Source: Roseiarcus sp963794155 (GTDB lineage: Bacteria; Pseudomonadota; Alphaproteobacteria; Rhizobiales; Beijerinckiaceae). From it: a stretch of DNA of 64,000 bases. Under the pieces are notes generated by a model that saw only the letters and a list, made by a program, of their open reading frames with translations, searched no databases and was not told the origin of the DNA. Both the position numbers and the translations under genes were made by a program. Shown here piece by piece: positions 1-11,355 of the stretch. The stretch's first letter is position 1, and every line of letters begins with the position of its first letter. The stretch covers positions 1 through 64,000 of the forward strand of contig CAWCCX010000007.1 of NCBI GenBank assembly GCA_963794155.1, read 5' to 3'.

Positions 1-7
1 GCATATT

Positions 8-218
8 GTGTTGAAAAACTCGGATTTTCGCTTCGATCACAATTCAGTAGACCGCTGGCAGCCTCGATGGAAAATTCCTTGGGGGTTCGGCGGACGGGCC
101 GCCTTTGCCGCGTGCGACCCTCCCATATGGCTTGCCGTGGCGACTACCGGCTTAGATCCCGCTATGGGCGCGAAAACGAGAATTCTCGCGGTCACTCAAT
201 TTCCGAGTTTTTCAACAC
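8..218. mobile_element. MITE-like element, copy 1, with 17-bp terminal inverted repeats
   Basis: A non-coding element of about 211 bp bounded by a perfect 17-bp inverted repeat: GTGTTGAAAAACTCGGA at 8-24 and its reverse complement at 202-218. The interior has no convincing gene and no transposase. A diverged direct copy lies at about 995-1230. Short length, terminal inverted repeats, no coding capacity and a second local copy fit a non-autonomous MITE-type element. I do not see a clean target-site duplication and cannot name the parent IS family. Confidence 0.6.
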
Positions 219-435
219 TATCGACAAATACCGGCCATTCCCGACGGTGCGGTGATGGGTTGGAATGACCGACCGTGCGTTAGGGTCGTGAGAGCATCGC
301 TACTCAAGCCAACGACAAGAACGATAGGCAATCGTTATTTCTACGCTCTCTCAATTGGTATTAGATGCTGTTGGGAGGCCCAAATCGAGCCGCCCTCCGC
401 ATATGCGTGCATTACAAGCAAAGGAGAGGAACGCC

Positions 436-822
436 ATGAGAACTCTTTACACGACCGTATTTGCTATGTTGACGGGCGCTGCAATCGGAGCGTTGGCGGT
501 TCAGGGCCTTCGTGCACAAACCAAGCCGCCGGCCTACGTTGTCACTGAGACCGAAATCACGAATTTGGACGCTTACCAAAAAGAGTACGTCCCTCTTGCG
601 CAGGCCTCAATCAAGGCCGCTGGTGGTCATCTCCTCGCCGCAGGGCAAAATATAGTCGTGTTCGAAGGAGCACCACCAAAAACACGCGTAGCTATCAACC
701 AGTTTGATAGCATGGAAGCAGCTCAGAATTGGCGAAACTCAGCACAGTACAAAGAAGACCGTAAGGTCGGCGATAAGTATGCAAAATTCCGTTCATTTGC
801 TGTTGAGGGGCTCCCGCAGTAG
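436..822 (+). CDS. DUF1330 domain protein with N-terminal signal peptide
   Basis: A 128-residue protein. The start is ATG 436, chosen because AAGGAGAGGA sits just upstream; upstream in-frame codons give no family-like sequence. The first 28 residues form a signal peptide or anchor (MRTLYTT, a hydrophobic stretch, then a LRAQ cut site), so the product is probably periplasmic. The remainder matches DUF1330, a small dimeric alpha/beta-barrel fold: a Tyr-Val start, the YQKEYVPLAQ helix and a central VVFEGAPP strand. Most DUF1330 proteins are cytoplasmic, so the leader is a variant. No catalytic role is established. It lies between two copies of a MITE-like element, which suggests accessory DNA. 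Confidence 0.8.
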   Translation: MRTLYTTVFAMLTGAAIGALAVQGLRAQTKPPAYVVTETEITNLDAYQKEYVPLAQASIKAAGGHLLAAGQNIVVFEGAPPKTRVAINQFDSMEAAQNWRNSAQYKEDRKVGDKYAKFRSFAVEGLPQ

Positions 823-994
823 GTGGTAGGACCTTTGGTAAGCTTGAGGTCGTCACAATTTCGCAACTTAGAGCCGAAATATTACTGCAAATTTCCTGTC
901 GTCACCACGCACGTATGCGGCGGTAGCAACTGCGACGTGGAGGTTCGCAATTTTTAGTGATCGCTCGACGTCGTTCCGGCCGTCCTCTTCGCGC

Positions 995-1230
995 AAAAAG
1001 CTCGGTTTTTCGCCTCGATCACAATTCAGGAGACCGCTGGCAGCCTTGATGGAAAATTGCTTGGGGGTTCGGCGGAGCGACCGGTTTTGCCGCATACGGA
1101 CCTCCTCATACCCTGCCATGAGGACTATCGCCTGGGATGACGCGACGCGCACGAAAGCGCAATTTTCGGGGTAGCTCAATTTCCGACTTTTTCGACAAAA
1201 TACGCAAATTGCGGGCATTGCCGAACAACT
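995..1230. mobile_element. MITE-like element, copy 2 (diverged)
   Basis: Aligns end to end with the element at 8-218 in the same orientation: the shared blocks include the TCGATCACAATTCAG segment, the ACCGCTGGCAGCC segment, the TTGGGGGTTCGGCGGA segment and the closing CTCAATTTCCGA block. The terminal repeats are degenerate here (CAAAAAGCTCGG against CCGACTTTTTCG). It is therefore an older copy. Together the copies flank the DUF1330 gene. The rest of 823-1487 holds no gene I can support; a 276-codon minus-strand ORF across it has the Arg/Ser-rich composition of an antisense artefact. Confidence 0.5.
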
Positions 1231-1487
1231 CGGCGAGCGGGTCAATTCGACGCGAGGCGGAAGCTCGGAGCGCTTCGGAGCGTGGGATAGCATTCCCGAA
1301 TTGGGGTTCTGAGAGACCGTCAATGAGTGGGATATTGCCAGTCCGCGGCACCGTGCCGCAGCAATCTGCGTTATCCGCCGTGCCCGGGCGCGCCGTTGGC
1401 GTGCTAAGAAATTCGAGGACGGCGAGAAGAAGCTGATGAGAGCCGGCGCCAGGCAGGATGCCAAACCGAGGCGGAGGGTTCGTGCAC

Positions 1488-1673
1488 ATGGCGGGTAGCG
1501 GAACCGCAGCGCTTTGGATACGCGCGGCGTCGGGGCTCGAAGTCCTGACCGGACTCGGCCTCGTCGTCGCGCCGTCGCTGCTGGCGCGTCTTCTCTTCGG
1601 TTCGGACTTGAACGGGGCGGGCGAGGCGATGGGCCTGTCGACGCTCGCCGCAAAACCTGCGTGCTTCGATTAG
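1488..1673 (+). pseudogene. Truncated small membrane protein, N-terminal fragment
   Basis: ATG 1488 follows a purine-rich RBS (GGCGGAGGG) and encodes MAGSGTAALWIRAASGLEVL and a hydrophobic helix ending in a LLARLLFGSDL-type turn. This is the first transmembrane hairpin of a small multi-pass membrane protein common in rhizobia. After about residue 49 (GEAMG) the hydrophobic pattern stops and the frame ends within 13 codons, so only about half of such a protein remains. I read it as a gene cut by insertion or recombination next to the mobile-element copies. No function can be assigned. Confidence 0.5.
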
Positions 1674-1748
1674 TTGTCTGCGCAGAAGTGCAACACACAC
1701 TGCCAGCAAGTCACGCCAACTATCTTGACGAGCCTGGAAAACCGCAGA

Positions 1749-2038
1749 TGGCGGTCTTGTCGTTGTATGTTGAATATTTCGAGCACCAGCCGCACCTCAG
1801 CAACGAGGCCGGTTATATCTTCGGGAAACCAACAACGTTCGGTGTTCCCGCCCCCATACCGATCTTCCCTACTCCTCCGCACTACCCCGGTTTTGTCAGC
1901 CGCAGCTACCAGGAGGGGAGTATGGCGATCACGCGGTTCAACGCGACTGACTGGCCCGCTGCGCGGTCCGACATCGTCGAAATGGCGCGGGATGTGCTTA
2001 GTCGCTTCATGGAACACGTTTGGCAACAAACTCAATGA
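1749..2038 (+). CDS. Hypothetical protein or gene fragment
   Basis: The reading frame from ATG 1749 gives 96 residues with clear third-position G/C preference, a Pro-rich central loop (FGVPAPIPIFPTPPHYPGF) and an amphipathic C-terminal helix ending in HVWQQTQ. The frame is open back to about 1514, but the codons before 1674 lie over the truncated membrane-protein fragment in another frame and look like shadow. I do not recognise the family. It could be a real small gene just upstream of the Shedu gene (gap 62 bp) or the remnant of a longer one. An overlapping minus-strand ORF (1670-2134) looks less protein-like. Confidence 0.35.
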
Positions 2039-2100
2039 AAGAAGTGTGCCTGATATGCAATCCGAATACGCCTCTACAATCGATTTGAGAGGGATGAATA

Positions 2101-3351
2101 GTGATAGAGTTCTCGGCGTCAGCGATCGAGGCAAGCTTCAAATATCATTCCGAGCTAGAGAGCAATAGCTTGGTTTTAAGAGAACTTCAGGACCAAGGCA
2201 GCGTTACCATCGGCCACGCCTTCACCTTCGAACCTCGCGACCTCATAGCTCAACCAATGTCGACGGCCGAAAACGAACTGGAATCTTTCGAATATGAGTT
2301 CCGCTTTGCCTCGCGCAGCGGCGACTACTTTGACATTGAAGGTCGGATCCTCAACATTCCAAACAGGGTGCTGATCGCTGACACACTCAAACTCTCCAGA
2401 AAGTTGTTCGTAGCCGAACGAAACATCTCGATTTTCCGTCGAATCGCGGAGCTGATAAAACCTGATCAGGACGTAGTAATTGGCGGAGATCGCCCCGATG
2501 CTATACCCGTTCCCATTTTCGAGGAGTTTCTGAAAAAGTTTCCGAACTCGACGGAGCTCGATCGTTATGCAAACGCTAGGGTTGAAATAATACTCGGCGA
2601 TTACTTCCAGTTTATGAAGGATGCCCGCGGGAACTACGAAACGTATCTCAACAGAACGAGATCGGCCGTAAAACTGAGTTGGCTGGACCAGCAGGAATTG
2701 CTCCAAATTGAACTTCAGAAGTATATTTTCATCCGCGACACAATTGACGACTTGCTTTCGTCCTCCGAGCAGCGCTCGGAAAGAGACTGGCAGAAGATGA
2801 TCTTGGACCTCTTGCTACTTATATTCCCTAAGTATGTGCTCGTTTTGGAAAACATACAGGTGCCGGATTCCTACTCCAGTGCCGCCACGACTCGAAAGCG
2901 ATTCATCGACATCGCGTTGGTTGACGCTAACGGCAACGTTGACGTAATCGAACTAAAGAAGCCTTTTGACAACGCTCTATTGAGTAGGAATAAATATAGA
3001 GATAACAGCGTGCCATCAAGGGAACTTTCGGGAAGCATCATGCAAGCTGAGAAATACCTGTTCCATTTATCAAAATGGGGCATCAATGGGGAGAGGGAAC
3101 TTACAAGACGATACGAGACTAAGCTGCCGACTGGCATGCATATCCGGATCACGAATCCTAAGGGTATGATAATTTTGGGACGTGATCGCGGTTGGGACGG
3201 TGCGGCCCTGGACCCAGTTCAATTGTTTGATCTTGAAGTTATCAAGAGGAAGTACGCAAATATGATGGACATCATGACATACGATGACCTCCTGCGCCGA
3301 CTGGACAACATCATCGACTCGCTTCGCCGGAGGACCGAAACAGCTCGTTAA
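2101..3351 (+). CDS. Shedu-type (DUF4263) anti-phage nuclease
   Basis: A 416-residue protein starting at GTG 2101, with GAGAGGG 7 nt upstream (2087-2093). The C-terminal half carries a PD-(D/E)XK nuclease core of the DUF4263/SduA type: E227..W230 in the entry helix, Asp270 in RFIDIAL, then E284-x-K286 in VIELKKP, followed by the REL..SIMQAEKYL helix with Gln315. Residues 1-220 form a separate N-terminal domain that I cannot name; variable N-terminal domains are usual in Shedu proteins. Shedu proteins act alone as phage-defence nucleases. The gene is visibly AT-richer than recA downstream and lies beside mobile-element copies and a broken gene, consistent with horizontal acquisition. The nuclease assignment is strong; the defence role is inferred from the family. 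Confidence 0.8.
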   Translation: MIEFSASAIEASFKYHSELESNSLVLRELQDQGSVTIGHAFTFEPRDLIAQPMSTAENELESFEYEFRFASRSGDYFDIEGRILNIPNRVLIADTLKLSRKLFVAERNISIFRRIAELIKPDQDVVIGGDRPDAIPVPIFEEFLKKFPNSTELDRYANARVEIILGDYFQFMKDARGNYETYLNRTRSAVKLSWLDQQELLQIELQKYIFIRDTIDDLLSSSEQRSERDWQKMILDLLLLIFPKYVLVLENIQVPDSYSSAATTRKRFIDIALVDANGNVDVIELKKPFDNALLSRNKYRDNSVPSRELSGSIMQAEKYLFHLSKWGINGERELTRRYETKLPTGMHIRITNPKGMIILGRDRGWDGAALDPVQLFDLEVIKRKYANMMDIMTYDDLLRRLDNIIDSLRRRTETAR

Positions 3352-3457
3352 CAAGCGTTCTCTGTCGGGACCCATTAAACCCAATCGATCGCTGATTGGA
3401 TCAGGTCAAGACCGTGCTCAAACTCTCCGTTCCCTATACCCCAATCCGGACAAAATA

Positions 3458-3486
3458 GAACTTGCGCGTGAGAACAAACCATGTAC
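3458..3486 (+). promoter_or_regulatory. Possible LexA (SOS) box region upstream of recA
   Basis: The 208-bp gap before recA contains two GAAC half-sites (3458-3461 and 3472-3475), and the second is followed after 7 nt by GTAC (3483-3486). Alphaproteobacterial LexA commonly recognises GAAC-N7-GAAC (equivalently GTTC-N7-GTTC). GAAC-N7-GTAC is one base off, and the two intact GAAC words are 10 nt apart, so this is only an imperfect match. Location favours it; the sequence alone does not prove it. Confidence 0.3.
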
Positions 3487-3559
3487 ATAGTCACGGCATT
3501 GGAAGGGGGGCGCGTAAAACCGCGATTGCGGATCGGACGCTGCCCGTGAGAGAAGGACG

Positions 3560-4645
<1,086 letters not shown>

Positions 4646-4657
4646 TCCGCTTCCTTT

Positions 4658-4695
4658 GGGCGCGCCTCGCGTCCCCCGCCTTCGGCGGCGCGCCC
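4658..4695 (+). terminator. Hairpin just downstream of recA, possible terminator
   Basis: Thirteen bases after the recA stop, GGGCGCGCC (4658-4666) is the exact reverse complement of GGCGCGCCC (4687-4695), with a nested CCGCC-TTC-GGCGG hairpin between the arms. There is no T-run, so it may be a processing or pausing structure rather than a classical intrinsic terminator. Confidence 0.4.
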
Positions 4696-4865
4696 ATCCG
4701 CCAGGAAAGCGTTTCCAAGACCTTCGCGCGTCCGGGGCGGCGCGAGAGCGGTTCCTCCCGCCGCTCTCGCGCCGCCGCTTCGCATCATGCTCGGGCCGCG
4801 GCTCGTCCCGGCCCGCTCTCCTCCGGCGAACCGTCGAAAGACGCCGGTTTCAGCCCGCCGACCCC

Positions 4866-5079
4866 ATAGGGCGCTCGGAGGAGCGCCCGTCTTCCCGCCA
4901 ATAGGAGCGCTCGCAAGAGCGCCTGTCTCCCGACAATAGAGCGCTCGGAAAAGGGCCCGTCTTCCCGCCAATAAGGACGCCCGCAAGAGGGCCCGTCTCC
5001 CGACTGGGTAGGCGCCGGCGAAGAGCGCCCCTCGCGGGACGCGGCTGACGGCGTTCGAGGGAACGCCCGTCTTAGCGCA
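4866..5079 (+). repeat. Tandem 35-bp hairpin repeat array between recA and alaS
   Basis: Four units begin at 4866, 4901, 4936 and 4971, an exact 35-bp period, each opening with ATAG or ATAA; two more degenerate hairpin units follow to about 5079. Units 1 and 3 share the tail CGTCTTCCCGCCA and units 2 and 4 share GTCTCCCGAC, so the array is really a 70-bp A-B dimer duplicated. Several units fold: unit 1 has GGGCGCTC-GGAG-GAGCGCCC, unit 2 has GCGCTC-GCAA-GAGCGC, and the last has GGCGTTC-GAGG-GAACGCC (5050-5067). No ORF in it looks real. The rest of the 4646-5222 gap contains only the recA hairpin and GC-rich non-coding sequence. Confidence 0.75.
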
Positions 5080-5222
5080 ACATGGAACTGCCGATCGCGA
5101 AGATGTCTTCGACGGCGCGCCGTCGAGTCCGGCGGCGAATTCCGCTTTCCGGTTGGCGCTTTTGCCGACCTTGCTCTAGAACGCGGAAAACGGGCGGCAT
5201 CCGGTCCAGGCGATATGCGTGA

Positions 5223-7946
<2,724 letters not shown>

Positions 7947-8222
7947 CGTCCTCGACGCCCTCAAGGCCTGCGAGCCCGGGCCGGAGACGAGACCGACGGC
8001 CGTTCCGGGACCTGGCGGACGCATTTTTCTCACCGCGAGCCGACGGGCTCCGGCTCCTTGACCATGCGGGCGGCGCCGAGCGGCGTCCCCGATTCGCTGT
8101 TCCTTCGATCGGCTGAACCCGAAATCCGCTTGCTAACAGACGGCGAACACGGCAGCTTTGGCCCCAAGGGGCGGTGCGGTCAGACTGGTCAACGCCGGTC
8201 ACGGTTCAGGGAGGAACATGAA

Positions 8223-9488
8223 ATGGCGCGATCTGAAATCGCTGCGGCGCGCGCGGCAGGCTTGGTCGGCGCGGCGTCCGCCGCTCTCATGCTCGCGCTC
8301 GGTCCGCAGGCCTTGGCGGATGAGCAGGGGCCGATCCGGATCGGCGTGATCGCCGAAGCGCAGGCGGTCGCCGGCTCTTCGATCCCACAAGCGGCGCAAA
8401 TCGCCGCCGACGAGATCAACGCCAAGGGCGGCGTCGACGGGCGCAAGATTGAGATCGTATCGTACGACAATCATTCCTCTTCCGCCGAATCGGTGCGGGC
8501 GTTCCAGCGCGCCGTCAACGAGGATCACGTCAACGCGGTGATCGGGAGCTACATCAGCGAGGTGGTGCTCGCGCTCGAACCGTGGGCGGGGCGGCTCAAG
8601 ACCGTCTTCATCACGCCCGGCGCCGCGTCCGACGTCATCACACAAAATATCGCCAAGGACTACGAGCACAATAAATACACTTTCCACGGCTACCTCACGT
8701 CCGGCGCCCTCTCAGGGCTCGTCTGCGACGCCGCCAAGGACATGCTGGTCGACGGCCTCAAGATGAAGACGGCCGTGATCATGAGCGAGGACGCCGCCTG
8801 GACGACGCCGCTCGACGCCGGCTACGAGGCCTGCCTGCCGAAGATCGGGCTTCAGGTGCTCGACCACGTCCGCTTCTCGCCCGACACCACCGATTTCACC
8901 CCGATCTTCAACAAGATCGAGGGCCAGAAACCGGACGTGATCATCACCGGCGTCTCGCATGTCGGAGTGCAGCCGACCGTGCAATGGAAGAGTCAGCAGG
9001 TGCCGATCCCGATGTTCGGCATCGCCTCGCAGGCGACCAACTCGACGTTCTGGAAGGACACCAACGGCGCAACCGAAGGCGTGATCTACCAGGGTGTTTC
9101 GGGTCCGGGCGTCGCAGTCACGCCCAAGACGCTGCCGTTCGTCGACGCGTTCGTGAAGAAATTCGGCAACGATCCGTCTTATTGCGGCTATACCGCCTAC
9201 GATGACGTCTACATCATCGCTGAGGCGATCAAGCGCGCCGGCAGCCTCGACAGCGACAAGCTCGTCGATGCGATGGAGAAGACCGATTATGTCGGCACGA
9301 TCGGCCGGATCGAGTTTCTGCCGCAGGGCGATCCCCATGTGCATGGGCTTAAGACCGGCCAGGGCTTCATCACCGGGCTGATGCTGCAATGGCAGAACGG
9401 CAAGCAGATCAACATGTGGCCGGCGGCGCTCGCCAACGGCAAGCTCGAGTTCCCGTCCTTCGTCAAGATCGCGTCCGGCGGCAATTGA
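8223..9488 (+). CDS. ABC transporter substrate-binding protein, branched-chain amino acid type
   Basis: A 421-residue periplasmic binding protein of the LivJ/Leu-Ile-Val family. ATG 8223 is preferred because AGGGAGGAA lies at 8208-8216 and the protein then begins with a Tat/Sec-like leader (MARSEIAAARAAGLVGAASA...ALA-DEQG). The mature part has the type I periplasmic-binding-protein pattern: IRIGVIAEAQAVAGSSIPQA, INAKGGVDGRKIEIVSYDN, a VIGSYISEVVLALEP hinge, and a C-terminal half with YTAYDDVYIIAEAIKRAGS. It heads a four-part importer with the two permeases and ATPase unit immediately downstream. The ligand cannot be deduced; family members carry amino acids, amides or urea. The 276-bp gap after alaS contains nothing else I can support. 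Confidence 0.92.
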   Translation: MARSEIAAARAAGLVGAASAALMLALGPQALADEQGPIRIGVIAEAQAVAGSSIPQAAQIAADEINAKGGVDGRKIEIVSYDNHSSSAESVRAFQRAVNEDHVNAVIGSYISEVVLALEPWAGRLKTVFITPGAASDVITQNIAKDYEHNKYTFHGYLTSGALSGLVCDAAKDMLVDGLKMKTAVIMSEDAAWTTPLDAGYEACLPKIGLQVLDHVRFSPDTTDFTPIFNKIEGQKPDVIITGVSHVGVQPTVQWKSQQVPIPMFGIASQATNSTFWKDTNGATEGVIYQGVSGPGVAVTPKTLPFVDAFVKKFGNDPSYCGYTAYDDVYIIAEAIKRAGSLDSDKLVDAMEKTDYVGTIGRIEFLPQGDPHVHGLKTGQGFITGLMLQWQNGKQINMWPAALANGKLEFPSFVKIASGGN

Positions 9489-9546
9489 CCGGCGGGCGAA
9501 CCCGCCGCCTTCCAGAATAGGCAGGAGAGGCGGCGGGGATCTGTAG

Positions 9547-10422
9547 ATGCTCATCTGGCAGATCCTGATCGACGGCTTCGCGATCTCGTCGCTCTACGCG
9601 CTTGGCGCGACCGGCTTCACCCTCATCTTCGGCGTCACCGGGGTGCTCAACCTCTCGCACGGGGCGATCATGGTCGCCGCCGCGGTCGCCGCATGGGCCG
9701 CCTCGGGAAATCTGGGCGCGGGCGCCTATCTCGCCGCCGTCTTCGGCGTTGTCGTCGCGCTCCTGCTGGCGCTCGCGACCTATTATCTCATCGTCCGGCG
9801 GCTGCAACTGTCGCGCGCGGTGCGCGAGGAGGAGAAGGAAATCTTCATCCTCACCGCGACGCTGCTCTGGGGCATCATGATCCAGGAGGCGATCGCCTAT
9901 CTCTTCACCAACAACGCCAAGACCGTGTTGCCGATCGTCGACGGCGTGGTCACGATCCTTGGCGTGCGCACGCCCGCGAACGAGATTTTCACCGCGCTCG
10001 TCTGCTGGGCGACGATCGGGGGCTTATGGCTATTCGTCAATCGCACGCTGGCCGGCAAAGCGGTGCTCGCCGCGTCGATGAATCCGCGCGGCGTGACCCT
10101 GCTCGGGATCGAGCTCTCGACCGTCTATGTCGGGGTGTGGGCGATCTATGGCGCCCTCGCCGGGGTCGCTGGCGTACTGCTCGGCATGTTCCTCGGCGTC
10201 TCCTCCTACAGCGCCGGACCCCTGACAGCGAGCGCGTTCTCGATCGTCGTCCTCGGCGGCCTCGGCAGCGTCTCCGGCTCGCTGATCGCGGCTTACGTCG
10301 TCGGCTATCTCGAGACGCTCACCGCCTATCTCGTGTCGCCCGCCTATCGCGCCATCCCCGCCCTCCTGCTCCTGGTCGCGGTAATGTATGTGCGGCCGCG
10401 CGGATTGATGGGCAGGCGCTAG
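9547..10422 (+). CDS. Branched-chain amino acid type ABC permease, LivH family
   Basis: A 291-residue inner-membrane permease subunit with about eight hydrophobic segments. The N-terminus has the family signature (GFAISSLYALGATGFTLIFG, then GVLNLSHGAIM) and the C-terminal half has the LivH cytoplasmic loop with FSIVVLGGLGSVSGSLIAAY. It begins 58 bp after the binding-protein gene, preceded by GGAGAGG. Its partner LivM-type gene starts three bases after its stop, so the two are translationally coupled. Together they form the transmembrane channel of the importer. Confidence 0.92.
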   Translation: MLIWQILIDGFAISSLYALGATGFTLIFGVTGVLNLSHGAIMVAAAVAAWAASGNLGAGAYLAAVFGVVVALLLALATYYLIVRRLQLSRAVREEEKEIFILTATLLWGIMIQEAIAYLFTNNAKTVLPIVDGVVTILGVRTPANEIFTALVCWATIGGLWLFVNRTLAGKAVLAASMNPRGVTLLGIELSTVYVGVWAIYGALAGVAGVLLGMFLGVSSYSAGPLTASAFSIVVLGGLGSVSGSLIAAYVVGYLETLTAYLVSPAYRAIPALLLLVAVMYVRPRGLMGRR

Positions 10423-10425
10423 GTC

Positions 10426-11355
10426 ATGCTGCGCCGCGCGCTGCTCTCGCCGCCGGTCCTGATCAGCCTGATCGTGATCCTCCTCGCCTCGACGCTGCCG
10501 CTCTATGTCTCGGGCTACGTGCTGGGGCTGCTCACCATCGCCTATTATTTCGGCGTGTTCTCGATGGCCTGGGACCTGCTGTTCGGCTTCGCCAACGAAG
10601 TGAATTTCGGCCCCTCGTTCCTGATCGGGCTCGGGGCCTATACCGCCGGCATCCTCGATAGCCTCTATCAGCCGCCGATCGCAGTCTCCATCGCGGCAGG
10701 CGTGCTCGCGGCGATGACCGGCGGGCTCGTGCTGGCGTTGCCGGCGCTGAGGGTGCGCGGACCCTATTTCGGCCTCACCACCCTCGTCGCCGTGCTGATG
10801 CTGCAGAACTTCGTGGTCGTCGCAGCGAGCCTCACCGGAGGCGAAATCGGCTTGACGGTGCCGGACGTCATTTCGATCGACGACAAGGTCAACTACTGGA
10901 TCGCGCTCGGCTTCATGGCCGCGAGCGGCGCGATCCTCTATGGGCTTTCGCGCTCGCCGGTCGGCCTCATCCTTGAGGCGAGCGGCCAGGACCCGGTGCA
11001 GGCCGGAGCGCTCGGGTTCAACGTCGTGAAGCACAAGCTCGCGGCGTTCCTGGTCAGCGCGTTCTTCTCCGGACTCGCCGGCGCGCTGATGGCCTTCTAT
11101 CTCGGCGCGGCTTCGGTCGGCACCTTCATCGACGTCACCGTCGGGGTGCAGGTGATCATCGGCGCCGTCATCGGCGGACGGCGCACCATCCTCGGCGCCG
11201 TTCTGGGGGCGGTGTTTCTCGTGGTCCTCGGCGAGACGCTGCGCCCGCTCGGCGATCTCGCGACCTTCATCGTCTCGGCGGTCGCGCTTTTCGTCGTTCT
11301 CGTCTTCCCCGCCGGGCTCCTTGGCATGGTCAAGGGCGTGAGGGAGGCGACATGA
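10426..11355 (+). CDS. Branched-chain amino acid type ABC permease, LivM family
   Basis: A 309-residue second permease subunit. Features include the GYVLGLLTIAYYFGVFSMAWDLLFGF segment, the FGPSFLIGLGAYTAGIL helix, RGPYFGLTTL near residue 110, and the coupling-loop region GALGFNVVKHKLAAFLVSAFFSGLAGAL typical of LivM. It overlaps the next gene by four bases (ATGA at 11352), so the ATPase unit is translationally coupled to it. It should heterodimerise with the LivH-type subunit. Confidence 0.92.
   Translation: MLRRALLSPPVLISLIVILLASTLPLYVSGYVLGLLTIAYYFGVFSMAWDLLFGFANEVNFGPSFLIGLGAYTAGILDSLYQPPIAVSIAAGVLAAMTGGLVLALPALRVRGPYFGLTTLVAVLMLQNFVVVAASLTGGEIGLTVPDVISIDDKVNYWIALGFMAASGAILYGLSRSPVGLILEASGQDPVQAGALGFNVVKHKLAAFLVSAFFSGLAGALMAFYLGAASVGTFIDVTVGVQVIIGAVIGGRRTILGAVLGAVFLVVLGETLRPLGDLATFIVSAVALFVVLVFPAGLLGMVKGVREAT

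Noticed and set aside
868..1698. 276-codon minus-strand ORF over the second MITE copy
   Set aside because: Arg/Ser/Pro-rich composition without family features; it spans a repeat element and the start of another gene.
4866..5079. 35-bp array as a CRISPR
   Set aside because: The units are contiguous and diverged throughout, with no unique spacers of constant length and no cas genes.
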